Assembly: GCA_902774925.1 (NCBI GenBank)
Contig: CACYKE010000004.1
Location: 18,261 to 82,260 of the forward strand
Length of the DNA: 64,000 nucleotides
Source: an uncultured Prevotellaceae bacterium
GTDB lineage: Bacteria; Bacteroidota; Bacteroidia; Bacteroidales; Bacteroidaceae
Direction: 5' to 3'
Positions 54,106-62,401 of this stretch are shown piece after piece. Positions within the stretch are counted from its first letter, which is position 1. Each line of letters begins with the position of its first letter. Below the pieces are notes generated by a model that did no database searches, was not told where the DNA came from, and worked only from the letters and a program-made list of their open reading frames with translations. Made by a program: the position numbers and the translations under genes.

Positions 54106-54909
54106 TTACCGATTTCTACTTCTAAGCCAATCTGACAGATCATCCAACATCTGTTGATGATAATTAAATGAAGGCAAATACCCCCAACCATGCCCTCCAG
54201 AAGGATATACTTGAAGCGTAACAGGACGGTGCATAGCACACATCTCATCATAAAAACAGATAGAATTCTGAGGATTCACTTTGGGATCATCGATTGACAG
54301 AGCGATATAAGCAGGAGGTGTCAGATCTGACACATATAGCTCATTACTGTATCGGTTCTCTAAATCCTCAGAAGCATCCTTCCCCAGCAGATGATCATGT
54401 GAACCCTGATGGGTCATCTCTTTTTTCATAGAAATGACAGGATAGAATAGGATACCGAAGTCTGGGCGGACTGAAGCGCTGTCACTCACCATTAAGGTTG
54501 AGGCCAGATGTCCTCCTGCAGAAAAACCCATAACACCGACGTTATTCTCATAATAGCCCCATTCCTCTGCAAGTTTCCTCATTAGTTTGACGGCATCGGC
54601 CGCATCAGTCATAGGAATCTGAGGGTCGTGGTTCGGCAACCTATATTCTAACATAGCCACTGTGAATCCTTGACAATAAAAGAACGGGAACCATAGATAG
54701 CCCTCATTCCATTTTGACAAATATCTATACCCCCCACCAGGACATAATATGACAGCACCATGTGTCTGATTATTCTTGGGGGCAGGCAAAACATGTAATA
54801 CTGCACCATGTGGCAACTGAACACGAATGATTGATTTTTCGACCACGATAACACTCAACACGATGATGGTGAGTATTATAACGGATATATAAATAATTAT
54901 CTTTTTCAT
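54106..54909 (-). CDS. Alpha/beta hydrolase, acetylxylan-esterase-like
   Basis: 267 residues with an N-terminal anchor or signal (IIIYISVIILTIIVLSVIVV). Esterase/lipase core: oxyanion loop CPGGGYRYLS, nucleophile elbow GFSAGGH, Asp in ALSIDDPKV, and catalytic His in YPSGGHGWGY. This pattern matches BD-FAE/acetyl-xylan-esterase-type enzymes, so periplasmic removal of O-acyl groups from glycans is the likely role. It lies between two AT3 genes. Confidence 0.83.
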   Translation of the reverse strand: MKKIIIYISVIILTIIVLSVIVVEKSIIRVQLPHGAVLHVLPAPKNNQTHGAVILCPGGGYRYLSKWNEGYLWFPFFYCQGFTVAMLEYRLPNHDPQIPMTDAADAVKLMRKLAEEWGYYENNVGVMGFSAGGHLASTLMVSDSASVRPDFGILFYPVISMKKEMTHQGSHDHLLGKDASEDLENRYSNELYVSDLTPPAYIALSIDDPKVNPQNSICFYDEMCAMHRPVTLQVYPSGGHGWGYLPSFNYHQQMLDDLSDWLRSRNR

Positions 54910-54928
54910 ATTTCAACACTAAACCGAA

Positions 54929-55936
54929 TTATCCTCCAATCGTCCATTTCAGCCGCTTATACTTATTAAATATGTATGACAACAGCAACGGAGGGAAGAA
55001 ACCGATTGGGAACAACACAAATGGTCCTATCATCCAATGCACTTCAAACCATTGATGCAATACAGGTGTCGTGAATACCAAGTCCATAGCAATCTGGTTA
55101 AAAATGTAAAGCCCCATACTGAGTTGCTCTATAGTCTGCACAACCCGCTGAGTACGGTCTGACATCAGACCTTTACTCAAAATAATCAGCATTTCGACAC
55201 AAATGACGTACACCAGGACAGTCCTAATTAGCAGAACAAGAGTGTAAGGTAATGGAATGGGATACCAAACGAAGACAAACAAACCTAATATGACGAAAGG
55301 CAACGTTATATAAGACCAGTTAGGCAGCATCCATCCCACACGCAATTTTGCACAAACATAGCCTACCATGAAGGCGGGGAAATAGTACAATATCTTATTG
55401 ATACAAAGGAACTGACCGTCATAAACAAACTTTGAAAAAACAAGCCCAAGCAAATAGCCTATGACAATCAGAGATATGCCTAATTTACCAGTAAACTTAA
55501 CCCTTTGAGCATTCAACAGCTGAAGAATAACAGTAAGCGTAAATACACCGAACAGCATGAGTAGGAACCACAGGTGGCCAATACCATAAAACAGCTTTGT
55601 CCATGTATTCCAAGGCCACACAATGGCCATTGGAATGCCCCAAAAAAAATAGGGTATCAACAGACGTCTTGCCTTAATACGAATCACATCCGATGGATGA
55701 CGGTACTTATTCCTATATATATACAGATAGCCATACAAATAACCGGAAATGAAAACAAACATATTCAAGTCTATCACGTTGAGGAAATATGACACATTGT
55801 GCCAGAAAGGTATATCTATTGCATTCACCTTTGCCCATCTGCCATTATAAAAGCATAAACTATGAAAGGCGACTATCATGGTCATTGCCAAAACACGCAT
55901 GATAGATATTTCTTCAAATCTTTTAGGTTTTTCCAT
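54929..55936 (-). CDS. AT3 family acyltransferase
   Basis: 335 residues, about ten helices. SIMRVLAMTMIVAFHSLCFY shows an exact R-x10-H motif. NMFVFISGYLYGYLYIYRNK and IKARRLLIPYFFWG follow. The 16-bp spacing to the upstream SGNH gene suggests coupling. It is third in the five-gene minus-strand operon. Confidence 0.87.
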   Translation of the reverse strand: MEKPKRFEEISIMRVLAMTMIVAFHSLCFYNGRWAKVNAIDIPFWHNVSYFLNVIDLNMFVFISGYLYGYLYIYRNKYRHPSDVIRIKARRLLIPYFFWGIPMAIVWPWNTWTKLFYGIGHLWFLLMLFGVFTLTVILQLLNAQRVKFTGKLGISLIVIGYLLGLVFSKFVYDGQFLCINKILYYFPAFMVGYVCAKLRVGWMLPNWSYITLPFVILGLFVFVWYPIPLPYTLVLLIRTVLVYVICVEMLIILSKGLMSDRTQRVVQTIEQLSMGLYIFNQIAMDLVFTTPVLHQWFEVHWMIGPFVLFPIGFFPPLLLSYIFNKYKRLKWTIGG

Positions 55937-55952
55937 AATAAACTATAGTTTT

Positions 55953-56843
55953 CTATTTGGAGATGGGTAAATTTATCTTCTTGTTATAATCATTGATAAT
56001 ATCAGACACGATACAAGAGTCTAAAATGTGGTAACCTTGATAGTTCAGGTGGACATGATCCCGCAAATATATCTTTTCTGAATATTGATGGTTTTGTGGA
56101 ATCCAGTGGTCAGCAGGAATAAACAAGACACTATCGCCAAGGCCTGTATCTTTTAACATCTTCCTGAGTCCATCGCGAAATGGGGTGATATCATCTTCCA
56201 CCACACCAGTAAAATAAGAGTATATGCGATAAAGAAATCTTTGGCGTTTCCTGTGCGTGTCCAACCAATTCCCCATCTCAAAATCAGGTATTTCCATTAC
56301 GACAGGGCGAATCTTATTGGCAAGCAGCAGTCTGATTATCAAACGGTAGTTTCCTGTATAATAGGATACAGGACGCTTTTTCCATGCATCGTTGATTCCA
56401 GCCATAATGACACAATAGTCTGGATGTTCTTCCAATAAGGGTTGTGTGCAGATGTCATGCATCCATGAATATTCCTGAGTATGACTTCTGAACATATAAT
56501 AATATACGTCTTTCGACTTTGCGCCACCCTTTCCCCTAGTCATACATTTAATGGGCTGGGCGGTCATTTTCCTACCATACTGTTCAAAGAGGGTATCGCA
56601 CTCAAGATTCATGTGATATTCTGCCCAGCTGTCGCCAATCACTGCTATTCGCAAAGTATCATCATTGGGACGGGGACCAACATCATAGAACGGCAACTCA
56701 TCAGCCACACAAAACTCACTATCGATAAACAAATAGGCTTTGTAGCCCAGATAACCAAGCACGGCAAGAAGAACCAATGACCACCACAGCCATTTGAGTC
56801 TTCTGATCCTGACGAGGATTCTATTTACCGTGAAAAGTTCCAT
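55953..56843 (-). CDS. Membrane-anchored SGNH hydrolase-like protein
   Basis: 296 residues: anchor LWWSLVLLAVLGYLGYKAYLF, then DDTLRIAVIGDSWAEYH (block I), RGKGGAKSKDVYYYMF, DYCVIMAGINDAW (block III), VVMEIPDFEMG and DHVHLNYQGYHILD (block V). Shares GKGGAKSK with the protein at 48.4 kb. It sits between two AT3 genes and follows the first by 17 bp, a probable AT3-SGNH pair. Confidence 0.85.
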   Translation of the reverse strand: MELFTVNRILVRIRRLKWLWWSLVLLAVLGYLGYKAYLFIDSEFCVADELPFYDVGPRPNDDTLRIAVIGDSWAEYHMNLECDTLFEQYGRKMTAQPIKCMTRGKGGAKSKDVYYYMFRSHTQEYSWMHDICTQPLLEEHPDYCVIMAGINDAWKKRPVSYYTGNYRLIIRLLLANKIRPVVMEIPDFEMGNWLDTHRKRQRFLYRIYSYFTGVVEDDITPFRDGLRKMLKDTGLGDSVLFIPADHWIPQNHQYSEKIYLRDHVHLNYQGYHILDSCIVSDIINDYNKKINLPISK

Positions 56844-56860
56844 GAGCGATTCTATTTAAT

Positions 56861-57880
56861 TCATCGATTATCTTTGAGACGTTCGTATTTCACACCGAAA
56901 AGATAATGCCCCAAGAAAGGACTGAGGCGGATCACGTAACTTGCCAAGAGACAAAGTGCCAATATGACAAGCGAGACACCCATGATCACTATGAATTCCA
57001 GGAACTGGCTATCGAAAGCCTTTAGCTGACTGGTATAAGCTATGAGGAAGCGGGGCAAGAAGAAAAAGTGCAACAGATAAATATCCAATGTTCGCGTGCC
57101 TACATATTGCAGGGGTTTAGAAAGACGCAATCTCATGAGCCACGAGGCTGAGAGACGGAAGATCGTGAATACCATCCACATACCTGTAATGCCACCGATA
57201 TAGAATCGCAGCATCTCAAACCACATATTGGCGAAATGTGGTGTGGAGGCTACTATGAAGAAAGCGACCGTAATGAGCAAAAACACAACAGGTTTATTGG
57301 TCCAACGGATAAATGAGTCAAAATGCCTCCTCACCCAAGTGCCTATATAAAAGAACAAGAAGAAGCGCCAGAGGGTAACACTCAGGAAACCGAGTAAATT
57401 GACGCCCCATGACTGAATGCCGGTGGCAGAAACCTGAAGACTATGATAATAACTGGAACAGCAGAAGGAACCGATTGTAATCATCAACGCCACCCAAGGA
57501 GTCCACTTTTTCCCCAGTCGCACTATCAGCATATACAAGATAAAGAACTCAAAGAGCACAAAGGTAAACCAATAGCCTCCTTTCAAGGTCCCCAATTGAT
57601 GGAAAAAGAACGGCGGAGGTGCCAAAAGAAGCAGGAAGATAAACGTAGGCAGCAGCTGCACCATCATCTTATGCCGGGCAACAGTCTTGAACGGCCGTTG
57701 CGCAATAGGTTCAAACAGCCAACCGCTGATAAAGAAAAAGCACGGCATGCGAAACAGGATAAACACGGCATTATAGCCCATTCTATCATCACCCAAGCAG
57801 AAATGACAGACATGTGCGAATATCACGAGAATCATCGTGAATCCCCGCATGGCATCAATATATCCTATTCGCTTGCTCAT
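56861..57880 (-). CDS. AT3 family acyltransferase
   Basis: 339 residues, about ten helices. RIGYIDAMRGFTMILVIFAH has the exact R-x10-H motif; FRMPCFFFISGWLFEP follows. The C-terminal SYVIRLSPFLGHYLFG is shared with the AT3 protein at 45.4 kb. The start is the ATG at 57880; an in-frame TTG at 57898 lies inside the promoter. The -7 element ends 7 bp before the ATG. First gene of the five-gene acyl-modification operon. Confidence 0.88.
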   Translation of the reverse strand: MSKRIGYIDAMRGFTMILVIFAHVCHFCLGDDRMGYNAVFILFRMPCFFFISGWLFEPIAQRPFKTVARHKMMVQLLPTFIFLLLLAPPPFFFHQLGTLKGGYWFTFVLFEFFILYMLIVRLGKKWTPWVALMITIGSFCCSSYYHSLQVSATGIQSWGVNLLGFLSVTLWRFFLFFYIGTWVRRHFDSFIRWTNKPVVFLLITVAFFIVASTPHFANMWFEMLRFYIGGITGMWMVFTIFRLSASWLMRLRLSKPLQYVGTRTLDIYLLHFFFLPRFLIAYTSQLKAFDSQFLEFIVIMGVSLVILALCLLASYVIRLSPFLGHYLFGVKYERLKDNR

Positions 57881-57887
57881 ACTTTTG

Positions 57888-57895
57888 CAAAGGTA
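57888..57895 (-). promoter_or_regulatory. -7 element (TACCTTTG) of the minus-strand acyl-modification operon
   Basis: The minus strand reads TACCTTTG, with TTTG 20 bp further upstream. It ends 7 bp before the start codon, giving a very short or absent leader. Confidence 0.75.
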
Positions 57896-57934
57896 CAACT
57901 AAAACAAGAAAAAAACAAATAATTAAGATAAATA

Positions 57935-60076
57935 TTACTTTTCCGCTAGCCAATATTCCATATGTTTGGTTGTGCGCTTGCTTTTGAAGTTGAACTGGAC
58001 GTCGTTCAGCGCATTGCCTATCTTTTGGAAGGATGTCTCTGGGTCGAAGTTAGGATAGCGACTGGCAAGCAACTGACTGATGTCGCCCAGACTCCACCAC
58101 TTGGCCAGCTCCGTTTCCCTAGGTCTGCGGAAAGTTTCTCCAATCATCTCTACTAGGTCGTTCAGCTTTTGGAAGGGCTCATTTTCCGCTATCAGCGTGT
58201 TGATTTCCTCATTGTTCAGCCAGAAACGATCGCCATGATTAAACAGATATAGCACCTGAGCAAAGAGTTGTTCGTGATACAGGTTATCTTCGAAATTGAT
58301 GTTACCCGTAACGCCCACACAGACGAAACGACGACTTCCCGTAGGGTCAACGAGGGGTTTCAGTTGATTGGTTGTACCAATAAAAGAGGTATATCGACGA
58401 TACTGCTTGATGGTCTTGCCGTAGGGCGGGCGGAACTTGACGTCGCTCGACGACAACAGATACTTTAGCACGATTTGCTGCGATGAGGTGGTCTTGTCGA
58501 ACTCATCAATATTAATCAAAGCAAACGACGTGAGTGCGATGTTCAGGTCAAACTCGTTCTTGAAATTGATTTTGTCGTTGTAGTAGTCGCGCAGTTCTGG
58601 AGGCAGGATAATCTTACAGAATCGCGTCTTACCACACCCCTGTCGACCAATCAACAATGGCGTTAACGCATTGCCTGTCAGCTGTTTATCGCTCTCGCGC
58701 CATTGTGCCACCATGCCTACGAGCCAGAACCTAAGATATTTCTCCCAATGGGGCTGATTCGTGGGAACTCGCTGTGCAAGGTCAACGATGTAATCGTGTC
58801 CGTCCCATTTAGGCAACTTATCGAGCCAGGTGTTTACGGGGTCGTACTGCTCAATGCGCGTCGAATCGATAAAACGGTTCACATTCCGATCCCATGCCTT
58901 CAGACCTAACTCTGTGGCTCTCAACGTCATATCGTTTCGAACCTCTTCCGTAAGGGGTTTGAATCGCTGGTCGTCCGAGAACTTCTCACGATACTCAGCC
59001 ACACCCGTCAGCAGGTTCTTACGCAGTTCAAAATTCGAGTTGAGGAAAATCTCCGTCTTCATAGCCTGAATCGTATCTTCAGGCACACTTTTCAGTGGAC
59101 GAATCTTGTGTTTCTCGCGATAATCGGCCTGTTCAGTCACGCTATAGACTGTCTGGAAAATCATTTCCACCAGCTGCTTGTCACGATTCAGTACTGGGTG
59201 CAGCATGGTCAACCCTTGTGCGTGGGCCTTGGGAATGCCCTGATCCAGACACATCGCTGCAATCTGCATCAACAGCGTAGCCTCCTTATTTTCATCGGGT
59301 AGTTCGAAATAACGCCCCATCACCGTATCGACAATAAATGTCCAGTTCAGCTGGTAGGTTCGAGTGACGGTACGACCAGGCATCAAGCGATCCTCTTCAC
59401 GGCTAATTTCAACAGGTTGAGGAAGTTCGTGACTTTCTGTATCCGCATAGAACGGACGAGCCTCAGGGTTGAACCACGCCTCAGGGTCGGCACTCATATA
59501 CACCGTACGGTCCAATCGCGGTTCAAGGAACTGGATATCGAAACCGAACTGATTCTGATAGGCCCTTCGTGCCGTATGATATAAATTAAGGTGGAACTGG
59601 CGGATGTCAGCCTCAGCCATTGGCAAATTCTTCCCTCCTAGGGATGGATTGAGAGTGGCTCCAAACAGCTCACCTCTGCACACAATCTTCACGCTTCTGC
59701 CTGAACCTCCTAGAAAACACAGCATGGTTTCAGGCAGTTTCTTAGCCAACTCCCTGATTTCCACTGCCTTCTCGTAAGTGGGCAAGTCGTTCACTTCGAG
59801 CACTACAAGGCCGTTATATGCCATCATCTGCCATTGCCCGTTGCGATTCATGTAGTCGGCAGCAAAACAGATTCTGGGCAGCCGGATGCCACGTGCCAAT
59901 TGTGTTGAAATTTGTCCGTCTGCCAGTCTGTGTGGATTCATCAGATGATATAACTCGCGAGTATGCCTTACCATTTTCTCAATCATGCCAGATTTAATAG
60001 CATTCGCCATAGCAACGATTTCCACGCGATTGATGACCTCTTTCTTTCTAACTCTTTTCAGTAATGTAACCTTCAT
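57935..60076 (-). CDS. VirE/VapE-like primase-helicase protein (BT4734-type N-domain)
   Basis: 713 residues. The N-terminal half (about 30-230, MIEKMVRHTRELYHLMNP, YNGLVVLEVNDLP, RLDRTVYMSADPEAWFNP) resembles the BT4734/VirE_N primase-like region. The C-terminal half is the VirE/VapE ATPase: Walker A GRQGCGKT at 477-484, Walker B INIDEFD about 521-527, then TSFIGTTNQLKPLVDPTGSRR. Such proteins are found in mobile elements, and in my recollection often border Bacteroidales polysaccharide loci with an HU-like gene, as here. A DNA-replication-like activity is inferred; the function in this setting is not known. Confidence 0.82.
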   Translation of the reverse strand: MKVTLLKRVRKKEVINRVEIVAMANAIKSGMIEKMVRHTRELYHLMNPHRLADGQISTQLARGIRLPRICFAADYMNRNGQWQMMAYNGLVVLEVNDLPTYEKAVEIRELAKKLPETMLCFLGGSGRSVKIVCRGELFGATLNPSLGGKNLPMAEADIRQFHLNLYHTARRAYQNQFGFDIQFLEPRLDRTVYMSADPEAWFNPEARPFYADTESHELPQPVEISREEDRLMPGRTVTRTYQLNWTFIVDTVMGRYFELPDENKEATLLMQIAAMCLDQGIPKAHAQGLTMLHPVLNRDKQLVEMIFQTVYSVTEQADYREKHKIRPLKSVPEDTIQAMKTEIFLNSNFELRKNLLTGVAEYREKFSDDQRFKPLTEEVRNDMTLRATELGLKAWDRNVNRFIDSTRIEQYDPVNTWLDKLPKWDGHDYIVDLAQRVPTNQPHWEKYLRFWLVGMVAQWRESDKQLTGNALTPLLIGRQGCGKTRFCKIILPPELRDYYNDKINFKNEFDLNIALTSFALINIDEFDKTTSSQQIVLKYLLSSSDVKFRPPYGKTIKQYRRYTSFIGTTNQLKPLVDPTGSRRFVCVGVTGNINFEDNLYHEQLFAQVLYLFNHGDRFWLNNEEINTLIAENEPFQKLNDLVEMIGETFRRPRETELAKWWSLGDISQLLASRYPNFDPETSFQKIGNALNDVQFNFKSKRTTKHMEYWLAEK

Positions 60077-60114
60077 ATCAATTTTGTTCTTAGTTATTAT
60101 TCAATTATTGCCTG

Positions 60115-60122
60115 CAAAGATA
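60115..60122 (-). promoter_or_regulatory. -7 element (TATCTTTG) of the VirE-like gene
   Basis: The minus strand reads TATCTTTG, with TTTG 20 bp further upstream. It lies 38 bp before the start of the VirE-like gene. Confidence 0.75.
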
Positions 60123-60172
60123 CTAAATTATTGTGTCATTTCCAAATGAATAGCAAAAAAAATAGTAAAAGG

Positions 60173-60276
60173 CCTACATACCTACATAATATCTTCAAAA
60201 ATCATAATAAATTAATAGAATTTTTTAAGAAATAAGCATACACATACATACATATAACATACACAATACCTACACA
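60173..60276. repeat. Cluster of TACATAC/CATACA-type repeats, left arm
   Basis: Units such as CCTACATACCTACATAAT (60174-60190) and CATACACATACATACATATA with AACATACACAATACC following (60237-60271) are read on the plus strand. Spacing is irregular. Confidence 0.65.
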
Positions 60277-60391
60277 AAATCGTTTCTATTTAGCCAAAGT
60301 ATATTTATATTCAAGCCTCCAATGACCCATAAAGGACTTAGCAGAAATGAATCAACATGTTTGCAAGTTTTCTCATTAATATTTCATTCTA

Positions 60392-60407
60392 AATTCTCTA
60401 GAGAATT
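60392..60407. promoter_or_regulatory. 16-bp palindrome, candidate operator (copy 1)
   Basis: AATTCTCTAGAGAATT is a perfect palindrome, identical to the core of the copy at 60456-60473. Likely target of a dimeric DNA-binding protein. Confidence 0.6.
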
Positions 60408-60455
60408 ATTTACTATTAAGCCTACCAGCAATCACTCATCAGTAAGGTAATCTAC

Positions 60456-60473
60456 AAATTCTCTAGAGAATTT
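60456..60473. promoter_or_regulatory. 18-bp palindrome, candidate operator (copy 2)
   Basis: AAATTCTCTAGAGAATTT is a perfect palindrome. Its centre is 65 bp, about six helical turns, from copy 1. A shorter relative, TTCTCGAGAA, lies at 60757-60766 between the -33 and -7 elements of the HU-like gene. Confidence 0.6.
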
Positions 60474-60577
60474 TTAAAGGATATTATTGTACGCATCATC
60501 TAACATCCATTACAGAGTTTGTTAAACAAGGCTCCAAGTCCAGAGAAGGCAAATCACAACAACAAACTCCGAATATC

Positions 60578-60681
60578 TATGTATGAGCAATGTAGGATTT
60601 ATGTATGTAATATGTATGTCATAAATTATATAATATCCTTATTATTAAATAGTTGAGTAAAAATAATGTATGTATGTAAGC
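60578..60681. repeat. Cluster of GTATGTA-type repeats, right arm (inverted to left arm)
   Basis: CTATGTATGAGCAATGTAGG, TTATGTATGTAATATGTATG and AATGTATGTATGTAAG are the reverse complement of the left-arm units. Confidence 0.65.
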
Positions 60682-60773
60682 TGAAATAAAAATTAGACTT
60701 CAAGATTCTCTTTCAAATATTGAAGAATCGACTTTTTTCGATTAAAATTTGCACGATTCTCGAGAAAATATTG

Positions 60774-60781
60774 TATCTTTG
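60774..60781 (+). promoter_or_regulatory. -7 element (TATCTTTG) of the HU-like gene
   Basis: TATCTTTG with TTTG at 60748-60751 and a 22-bp spacer. The palindrome TTCTCGAGAA (60757-60766) lies in the spacer, where a bound protein would block RNA polymerase. Confidence 0.65.
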
Positions 60782-60829
60782 CTCTCGATAATCGCACTTA
60801 TGTCATAGAATAACAACTCAAATGCATAT

Positions 60830-61216
60830 ATGAGATACAAAATCAAGAAAGAGACGAAGCCTACACTGCCCACCTTCGGCAAATACAAGGCAGTGGCTGT
60901 ACACAACCAGACCATCAGTTCGGACCAAATTCTCAAGGAAGCTGCCCAGAATAATCCGTTAAGCAAGGGGGCATTCATTGCTGCCGCATCGCGACTAGCT
61001 GAAGTCATCAACCGCCATCTGCGTGAAGGCGACAAGGTGCGGCTGCAGGACTGGGGACTGATGAAACTCGAAATCGAAAGCATGAAAGTCGACGATCCCA
61101 AGGATTTCCGCGCCACGAAACACATCCGCGGCGTCCGCCTCCACTTCCTCCCCGAAAGCTACGAAGGCACCCAGGCCCTCTACGAAGGCATCACCTTCGA
61201 AAAGGACAAGATATGA
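60830..61216 (+). CDS. HU/IHF-like DNA-binding protein
   Basis: 128 residues. NPLSKGAFIAAASRLAEVINRHLREGDKVRLQDWGLMKLEIES matches the HU fold helix pair and following strand (GDKVxLxDxG), and RGVRLHFLPE follows; the N-terminal 30 residues (RYKIKKETKPTLPTFGKYKAVAV) are an extension beyond canonical HU. This longer type is common in Bacteroidales. It may bind the palindromes or repeats beside it. It is divergent from the VirE-like gene. Confidence 0.8.
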   Translation: MRYKIKKETKPTLPTFGKYKAVAVHNQTISSDQILKEAAQNNPLSKGAFIAAASRLAEVINRHLREGDKVRLQDWGLMKLEIESMKVDDPKDFRATKHIRGVRLHFLPESYEGTQALYEGITFEKDKI

Positions 61217-61291
61217 GATGTTAGCAGATATTCTCATATATCTGATTATCATATTTACAACAATAAATTTGGAGAATTCGATGATTGTTTG

Positions 61292-61299
61292 TATTTTTG
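61292..61299 (+). promoter_or_regulatory. -7 element (TATTTTTG) of the AT3 gene at 61.3 kb
   Basis: TATTTTTG with TTTG at 61268-61271 and a 20-bp spacer. It lies 17 bp upstream of the ATG. Confidence 0.75.
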
Positions 61300-61316
61300 C
61301 AAAATAATATCATCTT

Positions 61317-62348
61317 ATGCAAAGAATTAACTGGATCGATTGGGCGAAGGCACTGGCGGCATGTACAGTGGTTTTTGTCCATTTGCCCCAATCACAAGAG
61401 TGGTTCTATCACAGATATATACAAGCGGTCATCATCGTTATCTTCTTCTTCATATCAGGCTACCTGAAGAAAGATCGAGGGAGCGCCAAAGAGAATTGGA
61501 AAAAATATGGATACGGATTGATTATACCCTATATATTATATAATGCAATTATCTATCCCTACTGGCTGCTGAAATATTATCTCACACATCATGCCATGCC
61601 TGACATCTTTGCCGCCATGCGACCTGTAATCGGTACCTTGTTACTCCAACATGAAAGCAGTATTGCCGAACCATTAGACGGTCCCCTTTGGTATCTGCCA
61701 GCCATCCTGATTATGCATATAATCATTGATTTATGCAGAAAAACCAAGCACCAGCACCTCATCATGATTACGCTCTGCATTATCTCATTTTTCCTCTATG
61801 CTGCCAACAAATACTGGTATTTCGCACCCAACCTGACACCAATGGGCATAATGCGCAACCTACCCTACTATTATTTAGGATATGTCATGGGGCAGCACCA
61901 ACTTTTCAGAGAGAACAATTTCTGGCGCGATTTCATTGGCTGCATCTTATGTTTCTCTGCCAGCATATTTCTTTTTGCCTGGCATTTACACGCCTACTAT
62001 GCAGGTCAACACCTGCTACACATCGTGCTCTTCTACCCTGTCAACATTGGTTTCCTCTTTGGCGTACTGTATGGTTGCAAATGTCTGAATTCTATTCATT
62101 CTAAGGTTATCATAAACCTATCTATAGGCACCCTAGTTGTCGTCGGTCTACACATTGTACTGATTACTATCGCCAACTATGCCTTCGAGCATCTCCTACA
62201 ACTAAACGGCACAATATGCTATCACTGGTATGAGGCCCTGCCTGTAACCCTTATCATCGTAGCCCTCCTCTACCCCATCATCCTATGGGGTAAACGTCAC
62301 GCCCCCATGATTGTTGGCAGAAAGGGTCTTTCCACGGATTTTATATAA
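61317..62348 (+). CDS. AT3 family acyltransferase
   Basis: 343 residues, about ten helices. NWIDWAKALAACTVVFVHLPQ has the K-x10-H variant. IIVIFFFISGYLKKDRGSAKE and GLIIPYILYNAIIYPYW follow. It has its own promoter and lies beyond the VirE and HU genes, at the start of what was probably a further glycan segment before IS insertion. Confidence 0.86.
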   Translation: MQRINWIDWAKALAACTVVFVHLPQSQEWFYHRYIQAVIIVIFFFISGYLKKDRGSAKENWKKYGYGLIIPYILYNAIIYPYWLLKYYLTHHAMPDIFAAMRPVIGTLLLQHESSIAEPLDGPLWYLPAILIMHIIIDLCRKTKHQHLIMITLCIISFFLYAANKYWYFAPNLTPMGIMRNLPYYYLGYVMGQHQLFRENNFWRDFIGCILCFSASIFLFAWHLHAYYAGQHLLHIVLFYPVNIGFLFGVLYGCKCLNSIHSKVIINLSIGTLVVVGLHIVLITIANYAFEHLLQLNGTICYHWYEALPVTLIIVALLYPIILWGKRHAPMIVGRKGLSTDFI

Positions 62349-62389
62349 AAAAAATGGAGGATTTATTTGTTTCTTTAGTTTGATTTTTG

Positions 62390-62397
62390 TACTTTTG
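62390..62397 (+). promoter_or_regulatory. -7 element (TACTTTTG) of the truncated glycosyltransferase
   Basis: TACTTTTG with TTTG at 62366-62369 and a 20-bp spacer. It lies 4 bp before the ATG at 62402. Confidence 0.7.
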
Positions 62398-62401
62398 CAG
62401 A

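Larger units (their letters stand above)
60077..60829. other. 753-bp AT-rich divergent intergenic region with palindromes and repeat clusters
   Basis: No coding sequence is supported here. The region holds a promoter towards each side, two copies of the palindrome AATTCTCTAGAGAATT centred 65 bp apart, and clusters of TACATAC-type hexamers on the plus strand near 60173-60276 that recur in inverted orientation near 60578-60681. The layout resembles an operator or iteron region rather than a plain spacer. No T-run terminator or tRNA was found. Confidence 0.75.

Noticed and set aside
60173-60681. CRISPR array
   Set aside because: Repeats are 6-8 bp, irregularly spaced and in both orientations; there are no 20-40 bp repeats with unique spacers, and no cas genes.
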